From positions 1-64,000 of the forward strand of contig JAHAYH010000025.1 in the NCBI GenBank assembly GCA_018384745.1: a stretch of DNA of 64,000 bases, read 5' to 3'. Made by a program: the position numbers and the translations under genes. How positions within the stretch are numbered: position 1 is the first letter of the stretch; each line of letters starts with the position of its first letter. The notes under the pieces are model-generated. The model saw only the letters and a list, made by a program, of their open reading frames with translations, was not told the DNA's origin and did no database searches. Below are positions 31,221 through 40,395 of this stretch, in pieces. The DNA comes from Caryophanon sp. Its GTDB lineage: Bacteria > Bacillota > Bacilli > Bacillales_A > Planococcaceae.

Positions 31221-31633
31221 GAATTATGGGATTAGATGTTGGGTCACGCACAGTTGGCGTTGCGATTAGCGATGCACTAGGCTGGACAGCACAAGGGATT
31301 GAAACGGTGAAAATTAATGAGGATGAGCAAGCGTTTGGTTTAGACCGTCTTGCAGAGCTCATTAAGGAGTATGCCGTAACAGAAATCGTCGTTGGGTATC
31401 CTAAAAACATGAACAACTCGATCGGTCCGCGCGGCGAAGCGTCGGAGAAATATAAGGCGATGCTAGAAGAGCGCTTTGGCTTACCGGTGAAATTGTGGGA
31501 TGAACGCTTGACAACGATGGCGGCAGAACGTATGCTCATTGATGCAGATGTTAGTCGTAAAAAGCGCAAGCAAGTCATTGATAAAATGGCAGCAGTTATG
31601 ATTTTACAAGGCTACTTAGATAGCAAAAATTAA
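31217..31633 (+). CDS. yqgF: Putative pre-16S rRNA nuclease / Holliday junction resolvase-like YqgF (YrrK)
   Basis: 138 residues, RNase H-like fold: [16 protein letters not shown] at the N-terminus with the first catalytic Asp, [11 protein letters not shown] in the middle and [11 protein letters not shown] with catalytic acid. YqgF family members process the 5' end of 16S rRNA; the resolvase role is older annotation. Starts within the end of yrzL and is 22 bases ahead of the first DUF1292 gene. Confidence 0.95.
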   Translation: MRIMGLDVGSRTVGVAISDALGWTAQGIETVKINEDEQAFGLDRLAELIKEYAVTEIVVGYPKNMNNSIGPRGEASEKYKAMLEERFGLPVKLWDERLTTMAAERMLIDADVSRKKRKQVIDKMAAVMILQGYLDSKN

Positions 31634-31655
31634 TTTTGAAAAGAGGAATTCAACT

Positions 31656-31964
31656 ATGGCAGAACAACAAGAACGCCACATCACATTAGTAGACGCTGAA
31701 GGTAACGAGAGCTTATTTGAAGTGTTAGAAACATTTAAAAACGACGAAACAGGTAAATCGTACGTATTCATTTCTGAAGTAGGTGCAGAAGAAGACGACA
31801 ACGGTTACGTGGAAATTCACGCATATTCGTACGTTGAAGATGAAACGGGCGAAGGCGGCGACATCTTCCCAATCGAAACAGAAGAAGAGTGGGAATTTGT
31901 AGAGTCTAAAATGGAAGAATTAGAAGACCAAATTAACGCATTAGAAGACGAAGACGAAGAATAA
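31656..31964 (+). CDS. DUF1292 protein (YrzB-like), single domain
   Basis: 102 residues, strongly acidic. One DUF1292 unit: HITLVDAEGNESLFEVLETF at the start, KSYVFISEV, GGDIFPIETEEEWEFVES near the end, then an Asp/Glu-rich tail. Corresponds to B. subtilis yrzB downstream of yrrK. Function unknown. Good GAGGAATTC-type Shine-Dalgarno. Confidence 0.93.
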   Translation: MAEQQERHITLVDAEGNESLFEVLETFKNDETGKSYVFISEVGAEEDDNGYVEIHAYSYVEDETGEGGDIFPIETEEEWEFVESKMEELEDQINALEDEDEE

Positions 31965-31977
31965 AACAATGAAAAAA

Positions 31978-32007
31978 GGAGAAGGCACCTTGTCTTCTCC
32001 TCTTTTT
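31978..32007 (+). terminator. Terminator-like hairpin between the two DUF1292 genes
   Basis: Stem GGAGAAG (31978-31984) / CTTCTCC (31994-32000) followed by TCTTTTT. Only 29 bases remain to the next start codon, with its Shine-Dalgarno in between. Confidence 0.75.
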
Positions 32008-32036
32008 CTGTCATAGCTAAAAGGAGCGATTCTCAC

Positions 32037-32555
32037 ATGGAAGAACAAACATTTACAATCCAAAACGAAGCAGGCGAAGCGGTAACGTGTCACGTCGTGT
32101 TTACATTTGATGCAGAAGAGCGTTCATATGTATTATTCACAATTGATGGCGATGAAACAGGTCAATTATCAGCGCTGCGTTACGTTTTAAATGAAAACGG
32201 CGAAGTGTCTGACTTTGAAGATATCGAAACGGAAGAAGAGTGGGCGATGGTTGAAGAAGTGATGAACACATTAATGGATGAGTTCTCACAAGACCAACAA
32301 AACTTCATTACCGTAACAAACGCAGAAGGTGACGATGTGGAATATCAAATTTTACATCGCTTCAAACACCCTGAGACGAATAAAGACTTCTTATTTTACG
32401 GTGATTTAGACGAAGCGGGTATGGTGACAGAAGTGTTTGCATCTGCATACATTGCAGGCGCAAACGGCGAAGTAACGGATTTATTACCAATTGAGTCTGA
32501 TGAGGAATGGGCGTTTGTCGAAGCAACGCTACAAATGCTACAACGTCAAAACTAA
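32037..32555 (+). CDS. Tandem DUF1292 protein (two domains)
   Basis: 172 residues that divide into two DUF1292 units: residues about 3-82 ([20 protein letters not shown] ... [17 protein letters not shown]) and about 88-170 ([20 protein letters not shown] ... [17 protein letters not shown]). Both units end in the same I-E-[ST]-[ED]-E-E-W signature seen in the preceding single-domain gene. The arrangement implies duplication and fusion of the neighbour. Acidic and soluble; function unknown. AAAAGGAGCG Shine-Dalgarno. Confidence 0.9.
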   Translation: MEEQTFTIQNEAGEAVTCHVVFTFDAEERSYVLFTIDGDETGQLSALRYVLNENGEVSDFEDIETEEEWAMVEEVMNTLMDEFSQDQQNFITVTNAEGDDVEYQILHRFKHPETNKDFLFYGDLDEAGMVTEVFASAYIAGANGEVTDLLPIESDEEWAFVEATLQMLQRQN

Positions 32556-32572
32556 TACGAGGAGCGAGCACG

Positions 32573-32908
32573 ATGTATCCAAATTGTCCAAAATGTAATT
32601 CATCTTATACGTACGAAGATGGGGTGAACTACGTATGCCCTGAATGTGCGCATGAATGGTCGATGACAGCGGAGGAAGAAGAAGTCGTTGTCATTAAAGA
32701 TGCAAACGGAAACGTATTACAAGATGGTGACACGGTAACGGTCATTAAAGATTTAAAAGTAAAAGGCAGCTCAAGTGCTGTGAAGCAAGGAACGAAAGTG
32801 AAAAACATTCGCTTAGTGCCAGATGCAACAGACGGTCATAACATTGACTGTAAAATCGATGGCTTCGGCGCAATGGGCTTAAAATCGGAGTTTGTGAAAA
32901 AGATTTAA
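32573..32908 (+). CDS. Zinc-ribbon protein YjdM (PhnA-like)
   Basis: 111 residues from ATG 32573 (GAGGAGCGAGC Shine-Dalgarno). N-terminal zinc ribbon CPKC...CPEC (residues about 4-25) followed by the PhnA domain ([39 protein letters not shown]). Despite the old name it is not a phosphonoacetate hydrolase; the function of YjdM is not established. 17 bases after the tandem DUF1292 gene, probably co-transcribed with it. This gene is not at this position in B. subtilis. Confidence 0.92.
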   Translation: MYPNCPKCNSSYTYEDGVNYVCPECAHEWSMTAEEEEVVVIKDANGNVLQDGDTVTVIKDLKVKGSSSAVKQGTKVKNIRLVPDATDGHNIDCKIDGFGAMGLKSEFVKKI

Positions 32909-32913
32909 GACAG

Positions 32914-32943
32914 AAGCTAAGGATTGTGCGTCCTTAGCTTTTT
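32914..32943 (+). terminator. Intrinsic terminator after yjdM
   Basis: Perfect 10-bp stem AAGCTAAGGA / TCCTTAGCTT with a 7-base loop and TTT. Confidence 0.85.
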
Positions 32944-33073
32944 GTGTGCAACAAATGATTTCCATACATCGTTCTATTTACAACAAGGCGCACAATGCGA
33001 CATAATAGTTTTGTTTGTCACATATACGACAATCTTGTATCATTATGGAGAGAAACATGTAGGGGGGCGTCTC

Positions 33074-34210
33074 GTGGTGGATCCAGAGAAAAAGCAGCAA
33101 ATGCTTCAAAAAATCGAAGAGCGTGCTGCAGAACGAAAAACAATGCGTAAAATCTTCCTCATCATTACAGCGGTGCTATTTGCGGCTGTCATTGGTGTTG
33201 GTTTATATGCGTACTTCTTTATCTCAAGTGCATTAAAGCCGGTAGATGAAGCAGCAGAGGACGTTGTGAAAGTGGAAATACCACTTGGTTCAGGTGTAAC
33301 GTCGATTGCAACCATTTTAGAAGAAAATGGACTTGTGAAAAATGCGAAAGTGTTTAAATACTATGCGAAATTTAAAAATGAGTCGCAGTTCCAAGCGGGA
33401 GAATATGAGTTAACGAAAGCAATGACGTTAGATGAGTTAATCGAAAGCTTAAAAACAGGGACACTTTATCGTGAGCCATTATTTACAATTACGTACAATG
33501 AAGGTTGGACACTGGACCAAATCGCAAAGCGTGTTGCAGAGAAAACATCGCACTCAGAAGAGGACTTCTTAAACAAAGTCAATAGCGAAGAGTACATTCA
33601 TGAGCTTGCGGCGAAATACCCAACGCTTATTAAGCCGGATGAAATGTTAGCAGAAAACGTCAAGTTCCCATTAGAAGGGTACTTATATCCAGCGACATAT
33701 CCGTACTTTGAAGAAAACCCGCCATTGACAGTGATCATTGAGCAAATGTTAGAAGAAACAAATAAATACGTTGTGCAATATCAAGAAGCGATTACAGCAA
33801 ACGACTATTTAAAAACACCGCATAAGTTTTTAACGTTCGCCTCACTGCTTGAAAAAGAAGCGACAGGCACAACGGACCGTGCAACGATTGCGTCGGTGTT
33901 TTATAACCGTTTAGATGAGCCGATGCCACTGCAAACGGACCCAACTGTATTATATGCCCTTGGTGAGCATAAAGATCGCGTGTTATACAAAGATTTAGAA
34001 GTACAAGATCCGTACAATACGTATCAAAATGCAGGCTTACCGCCAGGACCAATCGCAACAGCAGGTGCAACATCATTTGAAGCGGCACTCAGCCCTTCAA
34101 AAACAAACTACTTATACTTCTTAGCGGATAAAGATGGCAAAAACCACTTCGCAGAAACGTATGAAGAGCACCAAGCGAACGTTGCAAAGTACATTAACAC
34201 ACAATACTAA
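33074..34210 (+). CDS. mltG: Endolytic murein transglycosylase MltG (YrrL)
   Basis: 378 residues from GTG 33074, chosen because AGGGGGGC lies seven bases upstream and the N-terminus then reads as a short cytosolic tail, one membrane anchor (IFLIITAVLFAAVIGVGLYA, about residues 30-49) and an extracellular domain. A second GTG at 33077 is equally possible. The YceG-like catalytic part includes ASLLEKEATG with the catalytic Glu and NTYQNAGLPPGPIATAG. MltG cleaves nascent glycan strands and sets their length. Terminator follows. Confidence 0.92.
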   Translation: MVDPEKKQQMLQKIEERAAERKTMRKIFLIITAVLFAAVIGVGLYAYFFISSALKPVDEAAEDVVKVEIPLGSGVTSIATILEENGLVKNAKVFKYYAKFKNESQFQAGEYELTKAMTLDELIESLKTGTLYREPLFTITYNEGWTLDQIAKRVAEKTSHSEEDFLNKVNSEEYIHELAAKYPTLIKPDEMLAENVKFPLEGYLYPATYPYFEENPPLTVIIEQMLEETNKYVVQYQEAITANDYLKTPHKFLTFASLLEKEATGTTDRATIASVFYNRLDEPMPLQTDPTVLYALGEHKDRVLYKDLEVQDPYNTYQNAGLPPGPIATAGATSFEAALSPSKTNYLYFLADKDGKNHFAETYEEHQANVAKYINTQY

Positions 34211-34247
34211 ATCGCGTTATTTTGTCACAATTTCAAAATAACAGTTC

Positions 34248-34282
34248 ATTGGAGGAAAGAACATTCGCTTTCCTCCAATTTT
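34248..34282 (+). terminator. Intrinsic terminator after mltG
   Basis: 12-bp perfect stem ATTGGAGGAAAG / CTTTCCTCCAAT, 8-base loop, TTTC. Confidence 0.85.
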
Positions 34283-34543
34283 CATGTTATTATAGATTGT
34301 GATTTTTTGATGTTTAACAAATGTTGAATGAGCAAAGATACGTAGAAGGTGGGCGCGAGTGCTGCTCTCCTTTTTTCTGTGTACACGTCCATTTTGAATG
34401 CGTCCATACGTGCATTCGTCCGCGTAATATGTTCGCCCTGTAAGCGATTGACTTACGCGTGATGATGCAACGGTCGAGGCGTTCTAAAGCACGAACACAG
34501 CCGTTTGTATAATGAATCTTCAACAAAGTAAGGAGTAAGTGAA
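34283..34543. other. Gene-free stretch before trmR
   Basis: About 260 bases between the mltG terminator and trmR. A TATAAT-like -10 (TTTGTATAATG near 34503-34513) probably serves trmR, but no -35 stands out. Nothing else recognisable; no conserved RNA motif seen. Confidence 0.4.
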
Positions 34544-35176
34544 ATGGAATTATCGGATCACTATATTGCGACCTTTATTCACGAACGAAGCGAGCTTTTA
34601 TTAGAGATGGAACGTTACGCAGAGGAACACCATGTACCGATTATGCAGTTAGCTGGTATTGAAGCATTGGCACAGCTACTGCGCATTCAACAGCCAAAAA
34701 GCATTTTAGAAATTGGTACAGCGATTGGCTATTCTGCAATCCGCATGGCAGAAGCATTGCCGCATACGCATATTACGACAATTGAACGCGATGGCGCACG
34801 TGTCGAAAAAGCGCGTGATTTTATTGGGCGCTCCGATGTTGCTGAACAAATTCGTGTGATCGAAGGCGATGCGTTAGACGTCGACAATGCGGATCTTTTG
34901 CCAACATACGATGCGGTGTTTATCGACGCAGCAAAAGGTCAATATCAAAAGTTCTTTGAAAAATATTCGCCGCTTGTACCGAGTGGGGGCATTTTATATA
35001 TCGATAACATGTACATGCATGGCTTATCGGACTTAGATATTAAAGATGTACCACGTCGCAAACGTACAATGATTCGGAACTTAAAAACATTCTCAGATTG
35101 GATTTTAAGCCACGAAGAGTATACGTCAGCGTTCTTTCCAATTGGAGATGGGATTTTAATTTGTTTGAAGAGGTGA
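34544..35176 (+). CDS. trmR: tRNA 5-hydroxyuridine methyltransferase TrmR (YrrM)
   Basis: 210 residues, class I SAM-dependent O-methyltransferase: SAM motif ILEIGTAIGYSAIRMA (about 57-72), VFIDAAKGQYQKFFE (about 125-139, metal-binding Asp) and GGILYIDNMYMHG. TrmR converts ho5U34 to mo5U34 in tRNA. Directly followed (5 bases) by the two U32-peptidase-like genes that make ho5U, so the unit carries the full hydroxylation and methylation route. AAGGAGTAAG Shine-Dalgarno. Confidence 0.95.
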   Translation: MELSDHYIATFIHERSELLLEMERYAEEHHVPIMQLAGIEALAQLLRIQQPKSILEIGTAIGYSAIRMAEALPHTHITTIERDGARVEKARDFIGRSDVAEQIRVIEGDALDVDNADLLPTYDAVFIDAAKGQYQKFFEKYSPLVPSGGILYIDNMYMHGLSDLDIKDVPRRKRTMIRNLKTFSDWILSHEEYTSAFFPIGDGILICLKR

Positions 35177-35181
35177 GCAAC

Positions 35182-36114
35182 GTGACAAAACCAGAATTAT
35201 TAGTAACACCACAATCGGTGGAGCATGTAAAAGCATTACTTGAAGCAGGGGCAGATGCCTTTGTACTTGGAGAACAACAATTTGGTCTACGTTTAGCAGG
35301 AGACTTTACCGTAGACGACGTGCGTGAAGCAACAGCGCTTATTCACGCAGCGGGCAAAAAAGTATATGTCGCTGTCAACGCCATTTTCCATAATGATCGT
35401 TTAGATGCACTGGATGTGTATTTACAGCAGATGCAGCAAATTGGTGTCGACGCATTATTATTTGGCGACCCAGCTGTCGTTGTCGCAGTGCGTGAGTTAG
35501 GCATTACGATTCCGTTGCATTGGAGCCCTGAAACGATTGCGACAAACTGGTTCCAAGCGAACTATTGGGGCGAGCGTGGCGCAACGCGTGCGGTGTTAGC
35601 GCGCGAGCTTTCACTGGAGGAAGTGCTCGAGTGTAAAGAGCATGCCAACGTCGAAATTGAAGTGCAAGTGCACGGCATGACGTGCATGTTCCAATCGAAG
35701 CGTTCATTGCTTGGTAACTACTTCTTATTCCGCGATGAAGTGATGGAAGTGGAAAACCGTAAAGAAAATCGCAACATGTTTTTACATGACAAAGAGCGTA
35801 AAAATAAATACCCAATTTATGAAGATGTGAACGGCACGCACATTTTCTCGCCAAATGATATGTGCATTATTGATGAATTAGGCGAGCTATTTGAAGCGGG
35901 GATCGATTCATTAAAATTTGATGCGGTATTACAAGACTTTGATTACACGGTGAACGTGACGAACCTTTACCGTCAAGCAATCGATGCGTACTTTGACGAA
36001 GGTGAAGACGCATACGAGGACATAAAAGACGATTTACTTGCACAAATTGAAGCGATGCAGCCAGCATTACGCCCGTTAGACACAGGCTTTATTTTCAAAG
36101 AAACGGTGTACTAA
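35182..36114 (+). CDS. trhP1: tRNA hydroxylation protein TrhP1 (YrrN, U32 peptidase-like)
   Basis: 310 residues from GTG 35182, with AGGTGA six bases upstream overlapping the trmR stop. U32 peptidase family fold: ELLVTPQSVEHVKALLEAGA, VAVNAIFHNDRLD, and VQVHGMTCMFQSKRSLLGNY. With TrhP2 it supports prephenate-dependent hydroxylation of U34. This paralog has a single Cys in the signature region where TrhP2 has several. Size matches B. subtilis YrrN (about 309). Confidence 0.92.
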   Translation: MTKPELLVTPQSVEHVKALLEAGADAFVLGEQQFGLRLAGDFTVDDVREATALIHAAGKKVYVAVNAIFHNDRLDALDVYLQQMQQIGVDALLFGDPAVVVAVRELGITIPLHWSPETIATNWFQANYWGERGATRAVLARELSLEEVLECKEHANVEIEVQVHGMTCMFQSKRSLLGNYFLFRDEVMEVENRKENRNMFLHDKERKNKYPIYEDVNGTHIFSPNDMCIIDELGELFEAGIDSLKFDAVLQDFDYTVNVTNLYRQAIDAYFDEGEDAYEDIKDDLLAQIEAMQPALRPLDTGFIFKETVY

Positions 36115-36135
36115 GGCGAGGGGGGAATTACGACG

Positions 36136-37428
36136 ATGTTACAATTAATTCAAAACGAAAAAATTCGCAGCGTAGTCGATGGCAAAACGGTTATTACAAA
36201 AAAGCCAGAGTTATTAGCACCTGCGGGTAGTTTAGAAAAATTAAAAGTCGCTGTGCATTACGGCGCAGATGCCGTATTTATCGGCGGACAAGAATTTGGC
36301 CTTCGCTCAAACGCAGGCAACTTTACGATTGACGAAATGCGTGAAGGGGTTGAGTTTGCGAAACAGTACGGCGCCGTGATTTACGTGACGACGAATATTT
36401 TTGCACATAACGAAAATATGGACGGCTTAACGGAATACTTACAAGCGATTGAAGGTGCTGGCGTACGCGGTATTATCGTTGCGGATCCATTAATTATTGA
36501 GACGTGCCGTAAAGCAGCGCCAAAGCTGGAAATCCATTTATCAACGCAGCAGTCGTTATCGAACTGGAAAGCGGTGAAATATTGGAAGCAAGAAGGACTG
36601 CACCGCGTCGTACTTGCACGTGAAGTAGGCGGCGAGGAAATGCGCAAAATGAAAGAGGAAGTAGACATTGAAATCGAGGCATTTGTCCATGGTGCAATGT
36701 GTATCGCTTACTCTGGTCGCTGTGTATTATCCAACCATATGACGGCACGCGACTCAAACCGTGGCGGATGCTGTCAATCATGTCGTTGGGATTATGATTT
36801 GTATGAAAATAACGACGGCGAAGAAGTGGCATTATTTACGGAGCAAGATGCGCCGTTTGCGATGAGTCCAAAAGACTTAAAGCTAATTGAATCCATTCCA
36901 CATATGATCGAGCTTGGCATTGACTCGTTAAAAGTAGAAGGGCGCATGAAATCGATTCACTATGTAGCAACTGTTATTTCGGTATACCGTAAAGTAATTG
37001 ATGCGTACTGTGCAGACCCAGAAAACTTTACGATTAAACGTGAATGGTTAGAGGAGCTAGACCGCTGTGCAAACCGTGAGACAGCTTCATCGTTCTTCTT
37101 AGATGAGCCAGGACACGAGCAGCAAATGTTCGGTGCAGAAGCAGCGCGCACGAAAAATGCGGCATGGGACTTCGCTGGTGTTGTGATGGACTATGATGCG
37201 GCAACACAAATGGTGACATTGCAGCAACGTAACTTCTTCCGTCCAGGAGATACGATTGAGTTCTTTGGACCAGAAATTACAAGCTTCCAAATGACAGTTG
37301 GCGAAATTTTTGATGACAACGGCGAAAGCTTAGATGCAGCACGTCATCCGTTATCAATCGTTCGCTTCAAAGTAGACCAACCACTATATCCAAATAATAT
37401 GATGCGTAAGGAGCTCAAAAAATCATGA
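36136..37428 (+). CDS. trhP2: tRNA hydroxylation protein TrhP2 (YrrO, U32 peptidase-like)
   Basis: 430 residues; U32 family signature [20 protein letters not shown] followed by [13 protein letters not shown], giving the Cys cluster expected for a 4Fe-4S site. N-terminal [20 protein letters not shown] is typical. Partner of TrhP1 in forming 5-hydroxyuridine at tRNA wobble position. The last four bases overlap the udk start (ATGA). Confidence 0.94.
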   Translation: MLQLIQNEKIRSVVDGKTVITKKPELLAPAGSLEKLKVAVHYGADAVFIGGQEFGLRSNAGNFTIDEMREGVEFAKQYGAVIYVTTNIFAHNENMDGLTEYLQAIEGAGVRGIIVADPLIIETCRKAAPKLEIHLSTQQSLSNWKAVKYWKQEGLHRVVLAREVGGEEMRKMKEEVDIEIEAFVHGAMCIAYSGRCVLSNHMTARDSNRGGCCQSCRWDYDLYENNDGEEVALFTEQDAPFAMSPKDLKLIESIPHMIELGIDSLKVEGRMKSIHYVATVISVYRKVIDAYCADPENFTIKREWLEELDRCANRETASSFFLDEPGHEQQMFGAEAARTKNAAWDFAGVVMDYDAATQMVTLQQRNFFRPGDTIEFFGPEITSFQMTVGEIFDDNGESLDAARHPLSIVRFKVDQPLYPNNMMRKELKKS

Positions 37429-38060
37429 CAAAGCGTCCTGTTGTAATCGGGATCGCAGGTGGCTCTTGCTCTGGTAAGACAAGTGTCACACGCGCAATCT
37501 ACGAAGTATTTAAAGAACACTCAGTTGTTATTATTGAACAAGATTATTATTATAAGGACCAAGCGCACTTAACGTTTGAAGAGCGCCTTGAGACGAACTA
37601 TGACCACCCGTTTGCGTTCGATAATGATTTATTAATTGAGCATGTGAACCAATTATTAAACCGCCAACCGATTCAAAAGCCTGTATATGACTATGTGAAC
37701 CATACACGTGCAGCAGAAGTGATCGATGTGGAACCGGTTGATGTCATTATTGTCGAAGGGATTTTAGTACTAGAAGATGCGCGCTTACGCGATTTAATGG
37801 ATATTAAAATTTACGTCGACACAGATGCAGACTTACGCATTATTCGTCGCATTCAGCGCGATATTAAAGAGCGTGGTCGTACAGCGGATTCAGTAATTGA
37901 CCAGTACTTATCAGCGGTGCGCCCAATGCATAACTTATTTATCGAGCCGACGAAGCGACATGCACATGTCATCATTCCAGAAGGTGGCGGCAATGAAGTC
38001 GCGATTGACTTACTGATTACGAAAATTAAAACAATTCTTGAATCAAATGATGTTATGTAA
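37425..38060 (+). CDS. udk: Uridine kinase
   Basis: 211 residues: P-loop [14 protein letters not shown] (about 9-22), DYYYKD and DHPFAFD substrate loops, [11 protein letters not shown]. Phosphorylates uridine and cytidine in pyrimidine salvage. Translationally coupled to trhP2 by the 4-base overlap, as in Bacillus. Confidence 0.96.
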   Translation: MTKRPVVIGIAGGSCSGKTSVTRAIYEVFKEHSVVIIEQDYYYKDQAHLTFEERLETNYDHPFAFDNDLLIEHVNQLLNRQPIQKPVYDYVNHTRAAEVIDVEPVDVIIVEGILVLEDARLRDLMDIKIYVDTDADLRIIRRIQRDIKERGRTADSVIDQYLSAVRPMHNLFIEPTKRHAHVIIPEGGGNEVAIDLLITKIKTILESNDVM

Positions 38061-38158
38061 TATGATAGGGAAAGCATGAACGATGGTTCAGTGAATGAAC
38101 TATTGAAATATTTTCCTTTATACATTACAATTGACGTTATATAAATGCTTATACAAAA

Positions 38159-38197
38159 TCGGCCATTTAGGGAATGCCCCTTTATGGTCGAGTTTTT
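38159..38197 (+). terminator. Intrinsic terminator after udk
   Basis: Imperfect stem TCGGCCATTTAGGG / CCCCTTTATGGTCGA (small internal loop) followed by GTTTTTC. It ends the trmR-udk unit. Confidence 0.7.
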
Positions 38198-38249
38198 CTA
38201 TTTTGTAATCGCTTTAATATAAGCGCAAAATTTTAAGGAGTGAATGAAG

Positions 38250-38930
38250 TTGTCTAACGAAAAAACATACCCTATGACAATTTTAGGGAAATTAGAAAAA
38301 GAACGTGAAATGGAACAGTTAATTAAAATTAACCGTCCAGAAATCGTCGCACGCATTAAAGAAGCACGTGAGCTAGGCGATTTATCAGAAAACGCTGAGT
38401 ACCATGCAGCGAAGGAAGAGCAATCAATTTTAGAAGGTCGAATCGCGACAATTAACAACATGTTACGCTTCGTTGAAATTATTGACGACACAATTTCTGT
38501 TGAAGAAAAAGAGAAATTAGAAGCGCAATTACAAGAAGCAAACGCAAAAGTAGAGCAATACGTAGCGGGCGTGGAAGAAGCAAAAGCAAACAATGCAAAA
38601 GAAGAAGCGTTATTATTAGAAGAAAAAGTGAAGCTTGAAAAATGGTACGCTGAAAAAGTGCAAGACTTATTAAACACAGTGGAAGTATCAGAAACGAAAA
38701 AATCAAGCGATGATGTAACAATCGGTAAAACTGTAACGTTTATCGAAGTGGGCGAAGACGATGAAGAAGAATACACAATCGTTGGTTCAGCAGAAGCAGA
38801 TCCACTTGAAGGTAAAATTTCAAACGATTCACCAATCGCAAAAGGTTTACTAGGTAAAAAGGTTGGCGACATCGTGAAGATCGCTACTCCTGGTGGCGAC
38901 ATGGAAGTAAAAATTATTAACATTCAATAA
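38250..38930 (+). CDS. greA: Transcription elongation factor GreA with a ~70-residue helical insert
   Basis: 226 residues from TTG 38250, nine bases after AAGGAG and aligning exactly with the usual GreA N-terminus (S-N-E-K-T-Y-P-M-T); ATG 38244 is the alternative, only three bases from the Shine-Dalgarno. GreA rescues backtracked RNA polymerase by stimulating transcript cleavage. Residues 1-80 are the N-terminal coiled coil with the acidic tip [10 protein letters not shown] (about 42-51). About 155-226 are the FKBP-like domain ([30 protein letters not shown]). Between them lie about 70 extra residues (about 81-153), Glu/Lys/Ala/Gln-rich and predicted helical, absent from ordinary 157-160-residue GreA. 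Both junctions are in frame and both domains intact. Confidence 0.93.
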   Translation: MSNEKTYPMTILGKLEKEREMEQLIKINRPEIVARIKEARELGDLSENAEYHAAKEEQSILEGRIATINNMLRFVEIIDDTISVEEKEKLEAQLQEANAKVEQYVAGVEEAKANNAKEEALLLEEKVKLEKWYAEKVQDLLNTVEVSETKKSSDDVTIGKTVTFIEVGEDDEEEYTIVGSAEADPLEGKISNDSPIAKGLLGKKVGDIVKIATPGGDMEVKIINIQ

Positions 38931-38965
38931 TACACAACACGTTCCGATAAGAAACGTAACAAACG

Positions 38966-38995
38966 AAAGAAGCTTGCAGCTGCAAGCTTCTTTTT
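38966..38995 (+). terminator. Perfect 28-bp palindrome after greA, terminator-like
   Basis: Bases 38966-38993 form a perfect palindrome centred on GCAGCTGC, ending in T5. The Shine-Dalgarno of mtnN (AAGGAGG) begins at 38997, so the hairpin overlaps the translation start region of mtnN. Confidence 0.8.
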
Positions 38996-39011
38996 CAAGG
39001 AGGATCACCGG

Positions 39012-39704
39012 ATGAAAATTGCAGTTATTGGCGCAATGGAAGAGGAAGTACAATTATTACGCGAAGCATTACAAAATGTGCAAACAGAAAAAATCGCAGG
39101 GACAGAATATACAACAGGTACGCATGAAGGCAAGGAAGTTGTATTAATGAAAAGCGGCATCGGTAAAGTAAATGCAGCGATGTCGACAGCGGTGCTATTA
39201 GATCGTTATGCACCAACAGTTGTTATTAATACAGGTTCAGCAGGCGGTTATGACCCATCATTAAAAGTAGGCGCTATTGTCATTTCAGACGAAGTGCGTC
39301 ACCATGATGTGGATGCTTGCGTATTCGGTTATGAAATCGGACAAGTACCACAAATGCCACCAGCGTTTAAAGCCGATTCTAAATTAATCGAAGTGGCAAA
39401 AGAAGCGGTCGAAGCAGTAGGCGAGCACCCATACGGCATCGGATTAATTTGCTCAGGGGATGTATTTATGAGCGACCCAACGCGCGTAGAGTTAGTGCGT
39501 GGTCAATTCCCAACGATGAAGGCAGTTGAAATGGAAGCAGCGGCGGTTGCGCAAGTATGTTACCAGTTTGGCACACCATTCGTTGTGATCCGCGCATTAT
39601 CCGATATTGCAGGTCAACAATCCAACATTAGCTTTGATGAGTTTTTACCAGTAGCAGCGAAGCACTCTACACAAGTCGTGTTAAAAGCGGTAGAAATGCT
39701 GTAA
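39012..39704 (+). CDS. mtnN: 5'-methylthioadenosine/S-adenosylhomocysteine nucleosidase
   Basis: 230 residues: [15 protein letters not shown] at the N-terminus, [24 protein letters not shown] (substrate-binding Met-Glu) and IRALSDIAG with the catalytic Asp. Hydrolyses MTA and SAH to adenine plus thioribose products, feeding methionine salvage and relieving methyltransferase inhibition. In B. subtilis mtnN also lies downstream of greA, after other genes. Its only non-coding upstream sequence is the greA terminator. Confidence 0.96.
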   Translation: MKIAVIGAMEEEVQLLREALQNVQTEKIAGTEYTTGTHEGKEVVLMKSGIGKVNAAMSTAVLLDRYAPTVVINTGSAGGYDPSLKVGAIVISDEVRHHDVDACVFGYEIGQVPQMPPAFKADSKLIEVAKEAVEAVGEHPYGIGLICSGDVFMSDPTRVELVRGQFPTMKAVEMEAAAVAQVCYQFGTPFVVIRALSDIAGQQSNISFDEFLPVAAKHSTQVVLKAVEML

Positions 39705-39764
39705 GCAAATGAATGATGCGCACTGCATATGTCAGTGGACATTATGTCATCGAATAAAAAACAG

Positions 39765-39804
39765 AAAAAAGTGTAGCCTGTATGTATGCAGACTACACTT
39801 TTTT
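39765..39804. terminator. Bidirectional terminator between mtnN and pssA
   Basis: Stem AAAAAAGTGTAG / CTACACTTTTTT with a 16-base loop, A/T tracts on both sides. The pssA stop codon lies in the right arm. Confidence 0.88.
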
Positions 39805-40332
39805 CATTGTAAACGTACTAATCATTAATAGTGCTAAAATCGGTGTTAAAAACATATAAAAGACCGGATTTGCAAAGTTAATAAAGAAAAATGTAAATGT
39901 CAGTACAGACCCAGCTGCCGTAATCGGTAGTCCTGTGAAGTAACCGTTTGCTTCAGATACGTTAAAACGCGCTAAACGTAATGCACCACAAACGATGTAT
40001 AACACTGTCATGAACATGCCGACGGTGCTGAAATCATGCAGCACCACTTCATACATTAAAAGTGCAGGGGCAATACCGAATGAAATAACATCACTCATCG
40101 AGTCGAGTTGTTTACCAAGCTCTGACTCTTGCTGTAGCTTACGAGCAACTTTGCCGTCGTAGCGGTCAAGTAGTGCTGCAATGAAAATAAACAGCACTGC
40201 ATAACTGTAATAGCCTTCTAATGTAGCCATAACAGACGCACCACCAAATGACATGTTGGCAATCGTTAAAATATTCGCCGCTTGCGTCTTAAGTTTTTTA
40301 ACCGTCGTATCCACCATATGTAGAATAAACAT
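39793..40332 (-). CDS. pssA: CDP-diacylglycerol-serine O-phosphatidyltransferase
   Basis: 179 residues, integral membrane CDP-alcohol phosphatidyltransferase. The full motif D-G-x2-A-R-x8-G-x3-D-x3-D is present (DGKVARKLQQESELGKQLDS..D). It makes phosphatidylserine, which Psd then decarboxylates. About five or six hydrophobic helices; no signal peptide. ATG 40332 has AAGGAG nine bases upstream. Divergent from psd rather than in one operon with it as in B. subtilis. Confidence 0.93.
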   Translation of the reverse strand: MFILHMVDTTVKKLKTQAANILTIANMSFGGASVMATLEGYYSYAVLFIFIAALLDRYDGKVARKLQQESELGKQLDSMSDVISFGIAPALLMYEVVLHDFSTVGMFMTVLYIVCGALRLARFNVSEANGYFTGLPITAAGSVLTFTFFFINFANPVFYMFLTPILALLMISTFTMKKV

Positions 40333-40395
40333 GGGGAAACACTCCTTTTAAATATGGCATAAAATAAGTTCAACTTGCGCTGTCATCTGAACTTG

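Noticed and set aside
38490-38710. GreA insert as a frameshift or mobile insertion
   Set aside because: Both flanks remain in the same frame, codon use matches neighbours, and there are no direct or inverted repeats at the edges.
38198-38923. 241-codon minus-strand frame opposite greA
   Set aside because: Ser/Phe-rich antisense translation of the Glu/Lys/Ala-rich GreA coding strand; no start signal. An artefact of the codon composition.
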